In this document: positions 23,610-36,999 of the stretch, piece by piece
Layout: every line of letters starts with the position of its first letter
Position numbering within the stretch: the stretch's first letter is position 1
From: Channa striata
Lineage: Eukaryota > Chordata > Actinopteri > Anabantiformes > Channidae
Assembly: GCA_033026295.1 (NCBI GenBank)
Contig: CM065184.1
Span: 14,201,501-14,265,500, forward strand
DNA: 64,000 bases
Direction of reading: 5' to 3'
Notes under the pieces: model-generated
Seen by the model: only the letters and a program-made list of their open reading frames with translations
What the model was told of the DNA's origin: nothing
The model's database searches: none
Made by a program: the position numbers and the translations under genes

Positions 23610-26600
23610 AAAGGCACCAGTCTCAACAATTGCACACACTCTCTCTCCAGACAGCAATCATCTCCCGGTGGCTGAATCACAACTACAGTCTGCTGAGGCA
23701 GATTATACAAACAGGTGAATCTCAGGAAGAATCTTGAACATGCAGACATCCACACCTTGTTCTGTTTAATTGGTACACTAAGGGATAAAGGTGCTTTGAT
23801 GACAGCTGCATGTAGATAAGTTGCTTATTACTCTTGCATGCGGAAACCTTCTCACTCCAATTTCAGTAATTTTTCATGTTGCAGTGGAAAGATGACAACC
23901 GCCAGCACCTCGGCGGGGAGAGTATTAAACAATGAAAAGTGAACAGGACATACAATGGAAAAGAAAATCCATTAAACAGCCTCAGTAATGAATGTCAAGC
24001 TGCTTAAGCTGTTTTTCCTGGGCGAGGATAAATTGAAGCTCGAGGTCAACGGGCAGTAACAAGTGTGCCGCGCCACTGTGGCGAAGTAGACGTTGAGATT
24101 AAAGGTGAAGCTCTCAATTTACCAGTTGATCTGCGGTATGTTCTGAGCTTTTACCTGTGGTCACACACTTTGGACTGAAAGAACCAGATGGGGGACCTGA
24201 GCCTTAGGAGGCGGAGGGTGTTATGCAGCCTGCTGCCTCTGGATTGCAAAGACTAGTCATAATCCAACTTTATATATGCCAGACAACCTTTGAAAGAAAA
24301 GACTGATCATTGCTGTGTATTATCTGTGGGTTGTGTGAAACCGGACAGCCGAGAAGTGAAAACCCAGATGAAGACAAGGCAGTCGAACAAAAAGTGAATA
24401 ATGTATGGTGTACTGGAGGAAACTTGTTTTGTTGTGTTGAAGCTCACACTGATCGGCAACTCACTGTCTGACTGGTCTCCAAGTAAACGCAGGTGAAAAG
24501 TTGCCCGGTAACTCAATCTTAAACTGAACAGGAGTCAGCGTTAAAACTAGAAATACAGAGATGCGACTTAAAATTCTCAATCTAAAGAAACACGTTTTGA
24601 TCCGTAAGTAAAAAATCCTTTGAGCAAATGTATAAACAATCTTGTCATGTTCCAAAAATGTCTGAAGTCAATTCACATCCCACACTGATTCCTCAAACAG
24701 CTAGAGTGCACCGAACGACTTACAGCGAGATCGAAGCCTGATTGTGGTTCTTTGTCTGATTTCTGAAGACAAAGAAAAATACCGACTGAGGCACCACAAC
24801 AGCGAAGAAAAAGGACCAACTCCTGTCAATCACCAGCCTGCTTCAAGTGCAGTTGTTAAGTCTTGACAGAAAAAAAAAAGGAATTTGAACAGGTCCAAAA
24901 GTACAGAAAACTAACAAGACTGCAGGTTCATTTTCTTCTATTGATCAGTTTGTGGTGGATGTAGTGTAGGTGTGGCACGCGGTGGTTTGTGTGTGCGCTT
25001 CCAACCACTGCTCTTTGGGATGATACAGTACGCTGTGCTTCATTTGTTTTCTCTCGCTCGAAAATCCCCCCTGAGATATCATGCAAATGAGCTGACTTTT
25101 CAAAAACACATCATGTTCGTACGGAAACTCTGCTGAGCTACTGCGAGGTAGCCACTCTGAGCTCGCTGACAGAAGGCTGCTTAAGCAATTAGCGTGTCCA
25201 CTACCGTTTTGACATTCTTCTTATCTGAGCCTGCGTGAAGGTGTGAACGCCATTTAATCACGAGAAAATCCCCGGGCGTGAAATTGTGTGAGATACTGTA
25301 TCCCCAACAATCTATCAATATCACAGTTTTGAACATTTTGAATGCATGTGAGATGAGATCAGTTTCAGGCCATCAATCTGAAATAAAATCTAATCGAAAA
25401 GATTACCTTTGAGTGACTTTTTTTGGTGTTGATTTATATGCGGAATTGTGCAATAAGCAGTACAAAAACTATTATTTTCTACATGACTAAAACTCCAACA
25501 GGCCTGAGTACACGCTGAAAAGTACAAATCCCATCTCTCAAAGACTCCTTTTAAAGCTAAATTTAGATGACACCACATATAAAAAGAGGTTCCGTAAAAT
25601 AGTGGCCGCAACACATGCAATCCAGCAGCCCATTAGAAAGAAGATAAAGAGGAAACCAATCGAGAGGAGTTTCTCTGTGCAGTGGCGAAGCTGGTGAGAG
25701 CCAGAGATTGACTGTGGAGGTGTTTGATAAACCAGCAGTGAAATTACTCTTTTTCACTCTCTCCTATTCCACTCTCCCCTCCAGCACAGCACATCTACCA
25801 CTGCCACCTCCAGACCTGGCAATTGAGAGAGAAAAGCTGATCGGTCATGGAACAGTTTTTTGAGTTGAATACGTGCGTATGTGACTCTCTCTGGCAGCCT
25901 GTGCTGTTTGTTGTGGGGATGCACGTCTGCGTGCTGCAGGAGATTTTCATTATCCAGCTGCTGATGCCCTACAGTGGCCACGTAGCCCGATGTCAGCATC
26001 AGACTCTTAAGGGGCACATTTGAGAAATCCCTTATATGGCACCGAGCTCAGGCAATCAGAACGGGGATATCCATCAAAGAGCTAGCCACGCAGTCGTGCG
26101 TAGCTCACTGGGCCGATTGTGAGTCTCATAATACTCTCCAAATCATCACTCCATTAGTCGAGAAAGACGTAAGGGGGAGAAGGATGAAGTGGGGGTGAGG
26201 AGGTGGGAGAAGAGGTGAAAAACAAGACAAAGCCCATTGATTTTTCCTTCAGGAGTGATGATTCAGTGCAGTCGAGCATATTTTTTGTTTTTAGAGTTAC
26301 TGAATGATAGGGACACAAGAGCAAAGATCCTGAAGGTGTCCGGTGGCTAATGTCTGACTTTCCCGAAGCATGTTGAGGATTATTTAGAGATTATTTAAAT
26401 GCGACATGTCTCAAGCGGAGTCACATTGATTATAAGCATCCCTACTTTGTGACTGAACAGTGAAATGCCAAGTAGCAACACATGACTCATGACAGAGGCT
26501 TTCTTTACAACACCCCCGTTGCTGGCCAGTAACTGTTTACAAGCTACTTTAGCGTTTTATGGTCTCGATTTATCTAAATTCAATAAATCATTACATGCAA

Positions 26601-27990
26601 TATTCCATACGTCATAAACCTTAGGACATCACAGTGTTGAGGAGGTCATTCTACTTCCTGAAACATTAACCCTGAGACCATTCGGATAAAGTTTTATACT
26701 GGGTCACAGTGGGAAGGTGCTCAATAAAGCAGATTACATTATTCTGTAAAGTTTTAGGGACGTTTAAAATCCACAGTTTCAGCGTTTAGCAGATATAAAC
26801 TACATTAAGATAAGCCCAGCCACAGCAGATGGATGCAACGTACAGTGTGCTGCATTTGTAATTTTGCACAGCGTGGCTAATTACAGCAGAAAGAAAAAAA
26901 AGAAATGACAACATTAAGAGCTGTCAGACTCCATGATTAATGCGACATCCATTCAAAATCTGACTTTCCTTGTCAAGCCCTGGTAACAAATTGGGTACCA
27001 GGTGTCTAGTGGGCAGCAGACAGAACATTGAGGAGATAAGCACGGCCTCGCCTCCCTGCCAAAGGACACGGGAGCTTATGAAAGAACTCATACATATTCT
27101 GCACAGCCCATTTCTGTCTCCATTCTGAGAGGAGAGAGCTACTGACTTACTATACTGACTTTCTGTACAAGACTCCAGGCCACAACACACCCTCACCCCC
27201 CACCCACCCCCGAACAGACCCTGATATGTGGTCATAAAGTAGGATTTCATGGCTTTGGGGGTTACACAGAGGGCTAGTGACTGATCTGCTAGTGTCAGCC
27301 CATCATGCACACGCGCACTGTCAAACGCAAGGACATGAATACAAACACAAAGGACTGTGGAGAATGTCTATATCCTCATTAGCATGCCTGTCTGCACTCA
27401 CATACACACATTCCATGCACAAGTGAGGAAATACAGCACGAGTACATTACTTCCACAACATTACCCACTGTTAATGCTTGTATAATTACACTTACAGACG
27501 CTTCTTTGAGAACCAACAAACTTGAAACACTTCATAAATAACATTGGTTTTAAAAGGGATGTACAAGACAATTCCATTTCCTGCATGTTTTATCAATTCA
27601 GAAACGAGCGCAAACGTGAAGGCCGCATTATGACCTGCGTGCAGTCATCAAATATGATCACACTCATCTGCTCTGCAAGAGGCACCCATTAGTTAATAGT
27701 GACTATAGTACAAGTTCTCCATAAATTCCCTACCCACCAGCTTTGTTGCTTAGTAATTATCACACCACGTATGGAATAGATCCCTTTAGGCAACTGCAGT
27801 CATTGCAATTGCTTATTCTCCTGTGCCTGGATCAGTTCTGTAAAGAGTTAATAGTTGTGCTGATAGCTGCTCAAACTGATGGAAATGTCATTAGGTTTAC
27901 TGTACAGCTATGTGGTCATAGGTCAAATTAATTACATTTTAAAGCTGAGAAGTTAGTGGATTAGCAAAGTGTTTATAATTTACCTTGAGG

Positions 27991-28209
27991 GGACGATGAA
28001 AGTCTGCACTGAATTTCATGGGAACCCATCCAAGGGTTGTTGAGATTGTGTGTCACTAAAAGCCACAAATGTCACCCTGATGGTGGCACTAAAGGAAAGT
28101 TCAAGGGATCATTAAAGTCATTACGATTCGTGCCTTGGCATCGTGAATTTTGGCATAAAATGTCATGGCAATGCATCCAATAGCTGTTGACATATTTCAG
28201 TGTGAGGAA
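27991..28209 (+). repeat. diverged interspersed fish repeat, plus strand
   Basis: It contains TCACTAAAAGCCACAAATGT, then CCTGATGGTGGCACTAAAGG, GGGATCATTAAAGTCATTA and a final CATCCAATAGCTGTTGACAT. This is the module order of a repeat common in percomorph genomes. Two related blocks occur inside it: ATTTCATGGGAACCCATCCA at 28013 and a matching block ending CATCCAATAGCTGTTGACAT near 28193, so part of the unit is duplicated. A relative lies at 43520. Confidence 0.6.
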
Positions 28210-28284
28210 TAAACTCAAAGCTTGTTTGATTGTGGTCTTTTTATGCATTTAGGCTGAACACAGAGTGAATGCAAATACAAATTT

Positions 28285-28334
28285 CCCCGATGCCGGATCA
28301 ATCAAGATTTATTTTATCTTATCTTATCTTACTA
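28285..28334 (+). mobile_element. possible non-LTR retrotransposon 3' tail
   Basis: GATGCCGGATCAATCAAG is followed by (TTATC)n. This resembles the 'gggatcaataaagt' plus short tandem repeat ending of some fish LINEs. Only the tail is present. Confidence 0.35.
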
Positions 28335-31171
28335 TAACCACCAGACGACTTCCACCATCTGCTGCAGACTTGTGATATCATTTTCTCATAGAAAATCAAT
28401 ATTTATGTTGTTAACCTTTTCATCCTAATTGAATTGGAAAAGCTTAAATAAACAAGTTGCTCTTGTTACTGCTGCTTCATGACCCGTCTAATGGAGCAGC
28501 ATCACTTTTAATTTAGAGATAAAAAAAACAAGTGATACACCTGAATGTATTTTATGTCACCACTAAATATCCTGCAGTCTATGACCACTGGAAATATAAT
28601 AAGCCATTTTCTACTTACTCTCCTTATAAATAAATAAACGCTATCATTGAGAAGACTGCACAGATTCACTGGTTGCAGAGTGTGATTACCCCAAATTGCC
28701 ACTTAACTCCAGGAAATATAATTTCTTCATCAACTCCTAGAGCTTTTGATTTTACATCTACAGCATATGATGGTGTACAGTCACTTTAATCAACAATAAA
28801 TATATGTGCATATGCATAAGAAACTCCACACTTGCAGGTCTGTTCATCTGAAATACATATCACTATTATCAAAGCGATGAAGAAAAAGTGATCTAATGTT
28901 TGCTCTCAGTCTGTTTTACCCTGACCTCATTGTGCAGCTGAATTATGGTGTAACATCAGTAGATAGAAATTGTGCAAGAAGAGTATGTAAAGGGAGAATT
29001 TGTCTTAATGACACACACATACAGTGTTTAAATTACCATTTTGTCACAGTGCACAATCTTACTCAACATTCTGACATGATACAGTTGAGATTGTTTTATA
29101 TTTTTCACATAATCTAACAACAAAGAAATTCCTTCTACCGAAGTTTCAGTTGGGTCAGGATTACACTGAGAGTTTAAAATGATGTAACTTTCTTCATGAG
29201 TTAAATCCGAGGACGCGGGAGTAAGAGAGACAGAGGGAAAAGAGAATATCAAATGTGCTCCCACATTGCACTTCCAACATCAACCTTAATGAGCATCAGT
29301 TTCCCTGTTTGTGATGCTGTGTTTGCCGTGCTTGTAATACACTGCCGAATGGCCGGGGGTCTTAAAATAAACATGATGATGGGGAATTAAAATCAATAGA
29401 GTAACAACACATAACAACGATGGGGTCAAAGCAACATGACTTGCTGGTGTGAGATGAGAGGAGGCTGCACGCTCACCTCTGAGTCAACAGCTACGCATCA
29501 GTCCCTCATTCACATTTCGACCGGAGCTGCAAATCCAGAGGGCATGGCGAGGAGCCAACGAGAAACGCAGGGTCAGTGGATTCTAGGGAGGCAGCAAGAA
29601 GACAAGTCATGCAAGAATAAAGATGACAGCAATCATGTGTGGTGACAGGTGAGGCAAAACATCTCTGTAGGACATTGCCTTAGTCACTCTATATTCTGAA
29701 GACACATCCACAAAAGCCCTGTCTGCCGGTTTAGACACTGGAAAACAACCGCTGAAAATGGTGGGAAATACTGTACAAGCTTCTCACTGAGGAAAACAGA
29801 AGCAACAGAGGTTGCACGGGCTGACAAGTTAGTCTCCTCAGAGCTTCTGTGTTTCCAAGATGCCTCTGCAGAGGACAGCTGATTCTGTGCGGTTCATGAC
29901 ATGCTTGCTTGAAAATCTGACTTGCAGCAAAATGTGAAGTCAGTGGATGAAATGTGCGGTGTTTTGATTTCACTGTTACCATCTGCAGCTTGATATGCGA
30001 CTTGGGAGCAGAGATTAAAGACTATGAACTGTGTGCATCAGGAAACCTGTCATTGAATCACTGGGGAGACATGAGATCTGCCTTTCACTGCAGGGTGATT
30101 CTCGCTACTTAACTAAGCTTTAGCTGTCTCCCCCTTCAAGAAAACATGTAAAAATACATGTAAAAAACACAGCCTTGATATACAAAAGCAGTGAAACCTC
30201 AAGCAATTAAACTGGATCGCTACAGTGCTCAGACGCTGCACAACAGTGGAGCAGCACATGTGAGAACCTCACGAGCACGTGTAATTGTGTAAAGCTTCAG
30301 TTTCGGAGTTGGTTCCCTGTGCTCAGGTGTGCACCTCTTCACGCTGTTGTTGTTCTGTGGCTAATCCTGAGCTCTGACCTGCCAAGTGAGCTCAGTGCAG
30401 GGATCAATAATGTATCACACACATACAAAAACACTATTTAACCATTCTTGAGTTGGTGCACTTGGTCTCGTTTGGTGTATCTTTTATTTAGTGCTTTAAG
30501 TGAAGGTCACTACCAAAACAGAGTTCGCATTAATACTTTGTCAGCTTCGTTGTTTTCCTATTGTCAACAAACTTCATATAGAGACCAAACTAACAAAAGC
30601 TTGATTAACTTTTTAATGCCAGTGCTGATGTGGCCCAAAGACGATGAGGAATATTTCCTAAAGTTTCTGGTGTGCAGATTTGTTTGGAAATTATGGTATA
30701 AGAACATTTGTGAGCAGTTAAAAATATTTACACATTGTTGGTTTTAGTCTTGTCATGGGATTTGCTGACAGTGACGAAAACAGCCAGACTGGTTTGCTCT
30801 GCTCTGCTACCAATAAACATAAAGCCAACAAGGACGAACCTTGTTGTTCTTCTTGTGATTAAATGCCTCCTTGTCGCTGTAAGATTCACAAGTACAGGCA
30901 TTGTATGTGAATTAGTGGATGTGGACTGAACACAGAACTGGAGTTGAAAGAATCTGCTGAATGTAGCAACAATAAATGAACAAGTGTGCTTTCATACCGG
31001 CAAGGTCAGGTCGACAGGATGTTTTTAGTCATGCAATGTTCAGTGCGGTGGACAGAATTTTGACAAGTAAAGGAAAGACGAGCGAACCTATCAATCAAAT
31101 TGCAATAAATTGTCTTATTTTTACTGTTAATTGGGGCAAAGTTGAACCTGCATAACAATGGATAATGTTGT

Positions 31172-31441
31172 TTCATCCATTCATCCATCTATTATGTATA
31201 ATGCTTATCCTGTTAGGGGCTGTGGAGTGTGTGTGTGTCGGTGGGGGATGTCTGAAGCTGATCCCAGCATTTACTGACACTCTGAACAGATTTCCAGACT
31301 ATCACATTCACATGTTTAGTGTCGCCAATTAACCTAACATGCATGTCTTTAAGATCGTGGGAGGAAACCAGAGTACCCGGAGGAAAGTCACGGAGGAACG
31401 GCCAGCGCGTTCAAACCCACGACCTTCTGACCGTGAGGCGG
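31172..31441 (-). mobile_element. L2-type LINE 3'-end remnant, minus strand
   Basis: On the plus strand it starts with CATCCATTCATCCATC and GCTTATCCTGTTAGGGG. It continues through GTCGCCAATTAACCTAACATG, CATGTCTTTAAGATCGTGGGA and GGAAACCAGAGTACCCGGAGG, and ends with CGACCTTCTGACCGTGAGGC. This is the inverted 3' end of the L2-like family widespread in fish, whose normal end is (ATGGATGG)n. It is diverged and lacks coding sequence. Confidence 0.75.
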
Positions 31442-31570
31442 AAAATGTAATTACAATGCATAATATTCGGTTGCTTATTTTTCAAAACGCTGTTAATGGT
31501 TCATGAAAAGTAACATGAATTGCGGAGGCTTATGGGGCATGGCATGTTTTTCTGAGGGACACTGTGATAG

Positions 31571-31590
31571 AAAAAGTTTGACAACCACTG
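31571..31590 (+). mobile_element. possible hAT-type terminal inverted repeat remnant
   Basis: AAAAAGTTTGACAACCACTG resembles the terminal end (reverse of CAGTGGTTCTCAAACTTTTT) of hAT-Charlie-like DNA transposons. The partner end was not found nearby. Confidence 0.35.
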
Positions 31591-32089
31591 AAGTGGCCAC
31601 TAAATGTCCTTCCAGAAATTGTTGCTAGATGCCACACTTTAGTGAGTTTAATCTGGTATTACATTTTTCAATTTATTTCCCTGTTATGTGGACAAATGCA
31701 GGCTGGGCTGTCTTAACATGAAGCACCACCTTCGGGGGGAAGGAATTAAAAACCGAGTGGAACCTCAGTCCAGTCAAAGTTAGAAAATGACGTTCTGAGG
31801 CCCGTTAAATAAGCCTCCCTGTCTTGTGAGTGTTTTTACTTCATTCAAGTTCATTCAGAGCCTCAGCTGAGGACTACCATGCTGTGGGATCTGTGTGAAT
31901 GCATTTGTGTGTGTTTGAGCCCTGCTATCTCTGCACCACAGCCCTGCACCCTGGGCTCCGGCTGAGTTAACAGACTTGCACAACCACCCGCCCAGATGCC
32001 ACCAACAGAGAGCCCCTCTTGGCACTTGTGGTTGTGTATCTTTGCTCAGAAGTCTGTGACTGTGTGTGGACAAGTTTGCGTAATAAAAA

Positions 32090-32740
32090 AGCGCTATAGG
32101 AAAAATTTACATTTATTCAAGATTTAAGAGGCTTTATTGTCCCTCCACAATATTCCTAGACAAACACTGGAGTGAAATGTTATAAAAGATATCCTAAAAG
32201 AAGATGATAGAGTAAATAGAATAAAATGAGGTTAAAATGCAAGATAATTGTATAAAATTGAAATTCAGTGCTGACATTATAAAGAAATCGTAGCGATTCT
32301 AGATAAAAATGTAAAAGCTGTAACAGAAACTGAAAGCACATCACCAGATTTCAAAGGAATCCGAGGGAATGTGATGCTAATGATAATGCTAAAGTGTCCT
32401 TACATGATCTATGTCCAGTTTAAGGACAATTACCTTTAGGGTGCATATATTACATAAAGTGGTCATTGTGCTTCTTTGTAGGAGTGATTTGGTCGGTGTG
32501 AGAGTAGTTAGGCAGAATTGTGGAGGAGGGGGTTGTGCATTGAGAGCTCTCAGCCTGGAGGAAAAAGCTGCTGAGGAGTCTGCTGGACCTGACACAGATG
32601 CTTCTGTACTTCTTTCCAGACGGCAAGCGGGTGACAAGAATGTGGGAGGGATCACACATGACTGCGGTGACTTTGCGGCTACATTGTGCCGGCACACACG
32701 GTTTGACCAGGTCTATCGTGGGCTCAGTGCATGACAACAG
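32090..32740 (-). pseudogene. non-LTR retrotransposon ORF2 C-terminal remnant and 3' UTR
   Basis: On the minus strand a frame at about 32653-32549 reads CDPSH...RLPSGKKYRS...RSSRLLSSFFLQA. This matches the typical C-terminal end of LINE reverse-transcriptase ORFs in fish (DPSHP, LLPSGRRYRS, R-x-R, SFFPQA). The upstream part of that frame is not recognisable, and the frame carries on past where the family usually ends. Further on, towards 32130, the minus strand has GGACAATAAAGC, like the polyadenylation-region ending of such elements. It is a 5'-truncated, decayed copy; the plus-strand frame over the same bases (32411-32734) is its antisense shadow. I cannot name the exact family. Confidence 0.6.
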
Positions 32741-33059
32741 GTAGACACATGTTCACACAGGAGAACATGAAAACTAAACAAAGGAAGGCTCCAGCTGGAG
32801 GAGGAGACTAAAACCCTGAAGCCTAAAAAGTGTAGAGAGGAAAACTTCAGAGTCTGGGGAGCAGAAGCAAATGAAAAACCCTTGGACTGGCCTCATCAAG
32901 TTGCAACAGCTGCTAAAAAGTTCAGAAGATAGAGGAATAACTTTGGAGTGAACATGCAGTATGGAAGGAAATTCATAGGGAACAGTGGCTGGAAGAAGAG
33001 GCCTTTATTCCTCGAGGCAATTCTCAAAAAGTACGAGCAGCAGTGAGGGTTTGGCTGTG

Positions 33060-33245
33060 AGAATCTTACTGTGCTCAGTTGGTAAGGCAGCGATCGAACC
33101 GCCTCGTCGGTGGTTCGACTCCTCGTCCCTCCTGCCCACATGTCAAAGTGTCCTTGGGCAAGACCCGGATCATCTGTGTGTGATGGGATAAAAGCGAAGC
33201 AACACTGTACGCTGCTTTCGATTAAAGCAGCATCTCAGAACCATT
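33060..33245 (+). mobile_element. tRNA-headed SINE-like element, plus strand
   Basis: An A-box-like GCTCAGTTGGTAAGGCAG (33073) and a B-box-like GGTGGTTCGACTCC (33109-33122) are followed by ATGTCAAAGTGTCCTTGGGC and AAGAC. The 3' part is diverged, near AAAGCAGCATCTC. It is related in layout to the element at 8041-8293 on the other strand. As a functional tRNA it fails, because no cloverleaf is possible after the head. Confidence 0.7.
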
Positions 33246-35451
33246 TAAGTATCCTTCCCCGGATTTACGCAGCACTCCTGTAACACTGCCAGCCACACAA
33301 CGGACCAAATTAAAATTAATGCAGTGGAGAGAGAAATATATTCTTTATTATTATCAACACTGCATTGCATTGCCTGCATTGCTCACAATGTAAGTGGACT
33401 TCAGGAAGAAATTCACGTTGGCTAATGGAGCCTTGAGCCTCTAGTCCTGCGTTGTTATGAGAAGTGGGCTGCAGAGGTAAGTTCCGTCTCCCTCCCCACC
33501 CTCCTTTTTCAGAATTATTTCATTTTCATCCCCAGCTGACGCCGCCTTCAGCGACATCACTTGAAGTAACTTATGAGACTTCTGGCGTCTCCCTCTCGAG
33601 GCACAAAAGACTTTATGCGACTTTTTTCACATATGCAGTAGTATTTCCCGAGATTTGTAAACAGACTTTGAGGTGTGAAATCAGTGGAGCTTTTCTTTAA
33701 CAGGCGCCTACGTGAACATTAGATCTTAATTAAATCAACAAAGCCAAAAGCTCAGCTCCTAATGAGGAGGCTGGGGTGGTGCAGGACGCTGCAGCAGCAA
33801 ACAAACATCAGCAGGGTACAAAAGGTATAAAGGAAATACGGAATTTTACAAGACAGCTATGGATGAGCCACTGCTATTTCATATCAGAAATTTAAAAATG
33901 TTATTACACGTAAGACACGCGTTACTGTGAACACCAACAATGGCTCAGATCTGTTCACATGTCCCAGAGAGCCTGAATGTACACTATCAGCATCCCGAAG
34001 CTAAATGGGATTCTGCCATTTTGAATACTATGACGAAACAGATTCAGTTAAAAAAGCTGATAGTTGGATATGCAGGGAAACTAAACACACTTTGTCTGGA
34101 CAAGCAAACACACAACAGATACACAGCTGGAGGCTTTATCATTTAAAGGGCTGGTTCTATGCAGCTCTATGAATTTACTGGCCAGCACAACCTGCTTGGA
34201 TCACATGACTGATGTTGTGTCACCTGATACGCCAGAGGGAAACACACGTCGAGTCAGGCTCTGCGCCTGTTCCTTGGTGACCTGGAGGTTCAAGCTAAGT
34301 TTTGGGCAGGCTGCATTTTAAAGTGTGAATTTTGAGTTGACTTTAACTTTTAGATCTGAATAAAGCGTAATTAAATAAAGTAATGCTTTTTTAGATTTCC
34401 CATTTGAAATTAGCTATTGGGGATTACACACAGCTTATTATCACACAGCTTCAGAGTGACGGAAAACACCCGATCCTTGTAATCAGCAGGGGGTCCGTGA
34501 GGATCGGGGTATAAAACCCCTGGTTTAGACAACTGTGGATCAACAATGTTTAACAAAAATAATTCATTAAAATTGACATCAACAGATATTAGTCCAGTAA
34601 AAAACAAATAACTGAATGCTCCTCTGATTTGTGCAACCACGATGGACGCTGTATGCGTGCAGTACATTATGTGTGTATCAATATTCATACTGAGGCACCT
34701 CAGGGTTGTTAGCCAGGGCACAGGAGACTGAACCTGCCTCAGATGGAGGCTCGGGTGTTGGCCTTCAAACATTTTTTCATCACCCTAAGGTATTATTTAA
34801 CGCATGTACTGCCAGCATATTAACTACTGTAGCCCATGGGCTATTAGCTTATCTGTTTTTAATACCTGCATTAACCCTTAATCCCCTACAAGGATTATAA
34901 ACAAGTGCAATAATTCATAACGTTTGCGAGTGTGAAAACAGTCGCCCCTCCATCAACCAGGTATTTCACACCTGTCTCCTATTTACTGAGTCATTGTTGG
35001 CTGCACTTCAGTCAATGCAGGGAAGCAAAGTCCCGCCTGCTGAATCACGACACAGAATTACACTAAGAACGTTTTTCAGGTTCTTCTTCAGGTCAATGGC
35101 CACATGTAACTTCAGCACAACGTTTGCCTCACCGCAGATTAATGATTCCAAAACCACTTACAGCACCAAGCGATATAAAAAAAAAAAAAACAAGAGACTA
35201 ATATTTTAGAACCTAAACCTTAAAAAACTATAGGCCGTGTTAGGGCTCTACAGTGGATGTATGAAATACCTTTATTCCTGTCTCCTGTTGAGTGGTTAAT
35301 GTTTCGAAGTTCTGCATTCAAAGTAAATGATGTGAAAATGATGTGCGTTTTCCTCGTACTTTCATGAGGTGGATCAAAATCTGATTAAACACTGTTGGTA
35401 ATAAACTCTGAACCTTTAAAGAAAGGTCTCTAATAGAAGAGGACGCATGTG

Positions 35452-35454
<3 letters not shown>

Positions 35455-35482
<28 letters not shown>
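35455..35482 (+). repeat. (TG)14 microsatellite
   Basis: A TG tract followed by a short GA run. Confidence 0.93.
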
Positions 35483-35489
<7 letters not shown>

Positions 35490-36999
35490 AAGACAGATAT
35501 GGGTAGAGAGACACCGAGAGAACTGCTCTTCTTGAAAGTGTTGCCTGAGGCTTTGTGTGCTACAAAGTCTATCTTCAGAACAAATACAATGGGTTAGGTT
35601 TTCATCAGTCTGAGAAATCACACAACCCCAAGAGATCGTAAGATATATTTGTAAAGACATTTCACCTATAGCTGCTTTAAAACATACTGTATTCACACAC
35701 ACGGTAAAAGAAAATTAGTATCATACAAGCTCTAATATTAAAGAACTTTACACCTTACACTAAGGAAACATATTATTCTAATATTTTAGTGGCAACTTTA
35801 TGATAATCCTTATTTTTTCTGCATTTTCTTTCCAAATCAAGTTGCTCTTGACTACAGTTATTATGATAACTGTACAAACTTATCAGGCTTCTGTATAGAT
35901 TTTATGTTAAACCGTTAGTCTCCCACAACAACACACAACGCTAATATATTAAAGCCATAGTCAGTTATACATCCAATTGACATCAAGCAGCACAAATGCT
36001 CCAACTGGCAGCAAGTATAGAAAATCTAAATACTGATCAAAATACTACTTTACATACTGTACTAGACATGTGATTCTATGACATCCATTTTGCACAGCTA
36101 AGGGTTTTTAGTAACATTTAGATTAAACTCTAACAGCAGAATGGACAGGGCACTTTGGAGATGTGAACTTTTTAATATAGTGGAGACAAACCTTTAAAAT
36201 GGGATTTAAGAAGCTTATAGAGGCTCTACAGGCATCTAAAGTGAAAGGAAAAAAGGACGTGAACCAGCTGTGGCCCGCAGAAAGGACAGTGAAGTGAAGG
36301 GCATTACAATTTTCATATAAATGCTTTGCTTTTTTTTCCCACAAGCCACCTCTTTAACATAAAAAAAGAATGTTTCCAGTGCTAGGGAGGAAAAAAATAG
36401 AAGAGGCTGAAAAGAAGCCAAGAGATGGAGAAAATATCGACTAGGAGAGAGCTCAGAAACAAACTGCAGAAGAACGGTGCAAGGTTAGGAAAGATTTACA
36501 AGCTGGAAAAACAGCGGATTTTAATAAAAGTTTCCTATGTTTGTCAGCAGGTTTTAAATGAAGAACTTTAACCCTCAGCTCAGGTCGGCCCCATTCACAC
36601 CCGCAACCTTAATACAGTATTAGTGATAAGTCTGGATTAAAAGCCCACCAGCTCTGTGTTCTTTATTATCTGCTAACACAAGGCCAGTAGCCACTGGTTG
36701 AAAACATAATTTTTTTATAACCTTTTGGATGCAAGCTTCATAATATCTATTATTAAGTGAGCCAGGCATTTGATTTCAGTCATTATGATGCCATTTGTAC
36801 AGATTGTATAGATACATTTCCCGGCAGAATGTTCTGTTCATGACATGACATGGCTGCTACAAAGAAGCTGCTTTATTGGCCTATTAGTAAAATAAATCAA
36901 AATATTTCTGTCTTAAGCTTCTCAATTTGGAAAAAAACAACATTTTAATTATGTGCAGGTACGCCGAACCCAGGCTGTTTTGACCTTCCATTTGTTCTT

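Larger units (their letters stand above)
16500..31100. other. grid1 upstream flank, part 1: no gene recognised
   Basis: No convincing exon was recognised on either strand. Open frames are short, lack recognisable domains, and do not line up with splice signals. The stretch contains microsatellites (20611, 20742, 23569), a diverged repeat at 27991-28209, a short LINE-like tail at 28285, and candidate enhancer blocks at 16620-16760, 19890-20060 and 21300-21430. It is probably intergenic or an undetected upstream intron. Confidence 0.6.

Noticed and set aside
26761..26830. Possible reverse copy of the 10150 repeat
   Set aside because: Only a short 'atatctgctaaac' match was seen on the minus strand, too little to call.
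30448..30929. Two adjoining frames of 99 and 64 codons
   Set aside because: No recognisable domain or splice signals. The length is compatible with chance in AT-rich DNA.
33073..33122. Possible tRNA gene (A-box and B-box)
   Set aside because: The boxes are in a SINE-like head, and the acceptor and anticodon arms cannot be formed.
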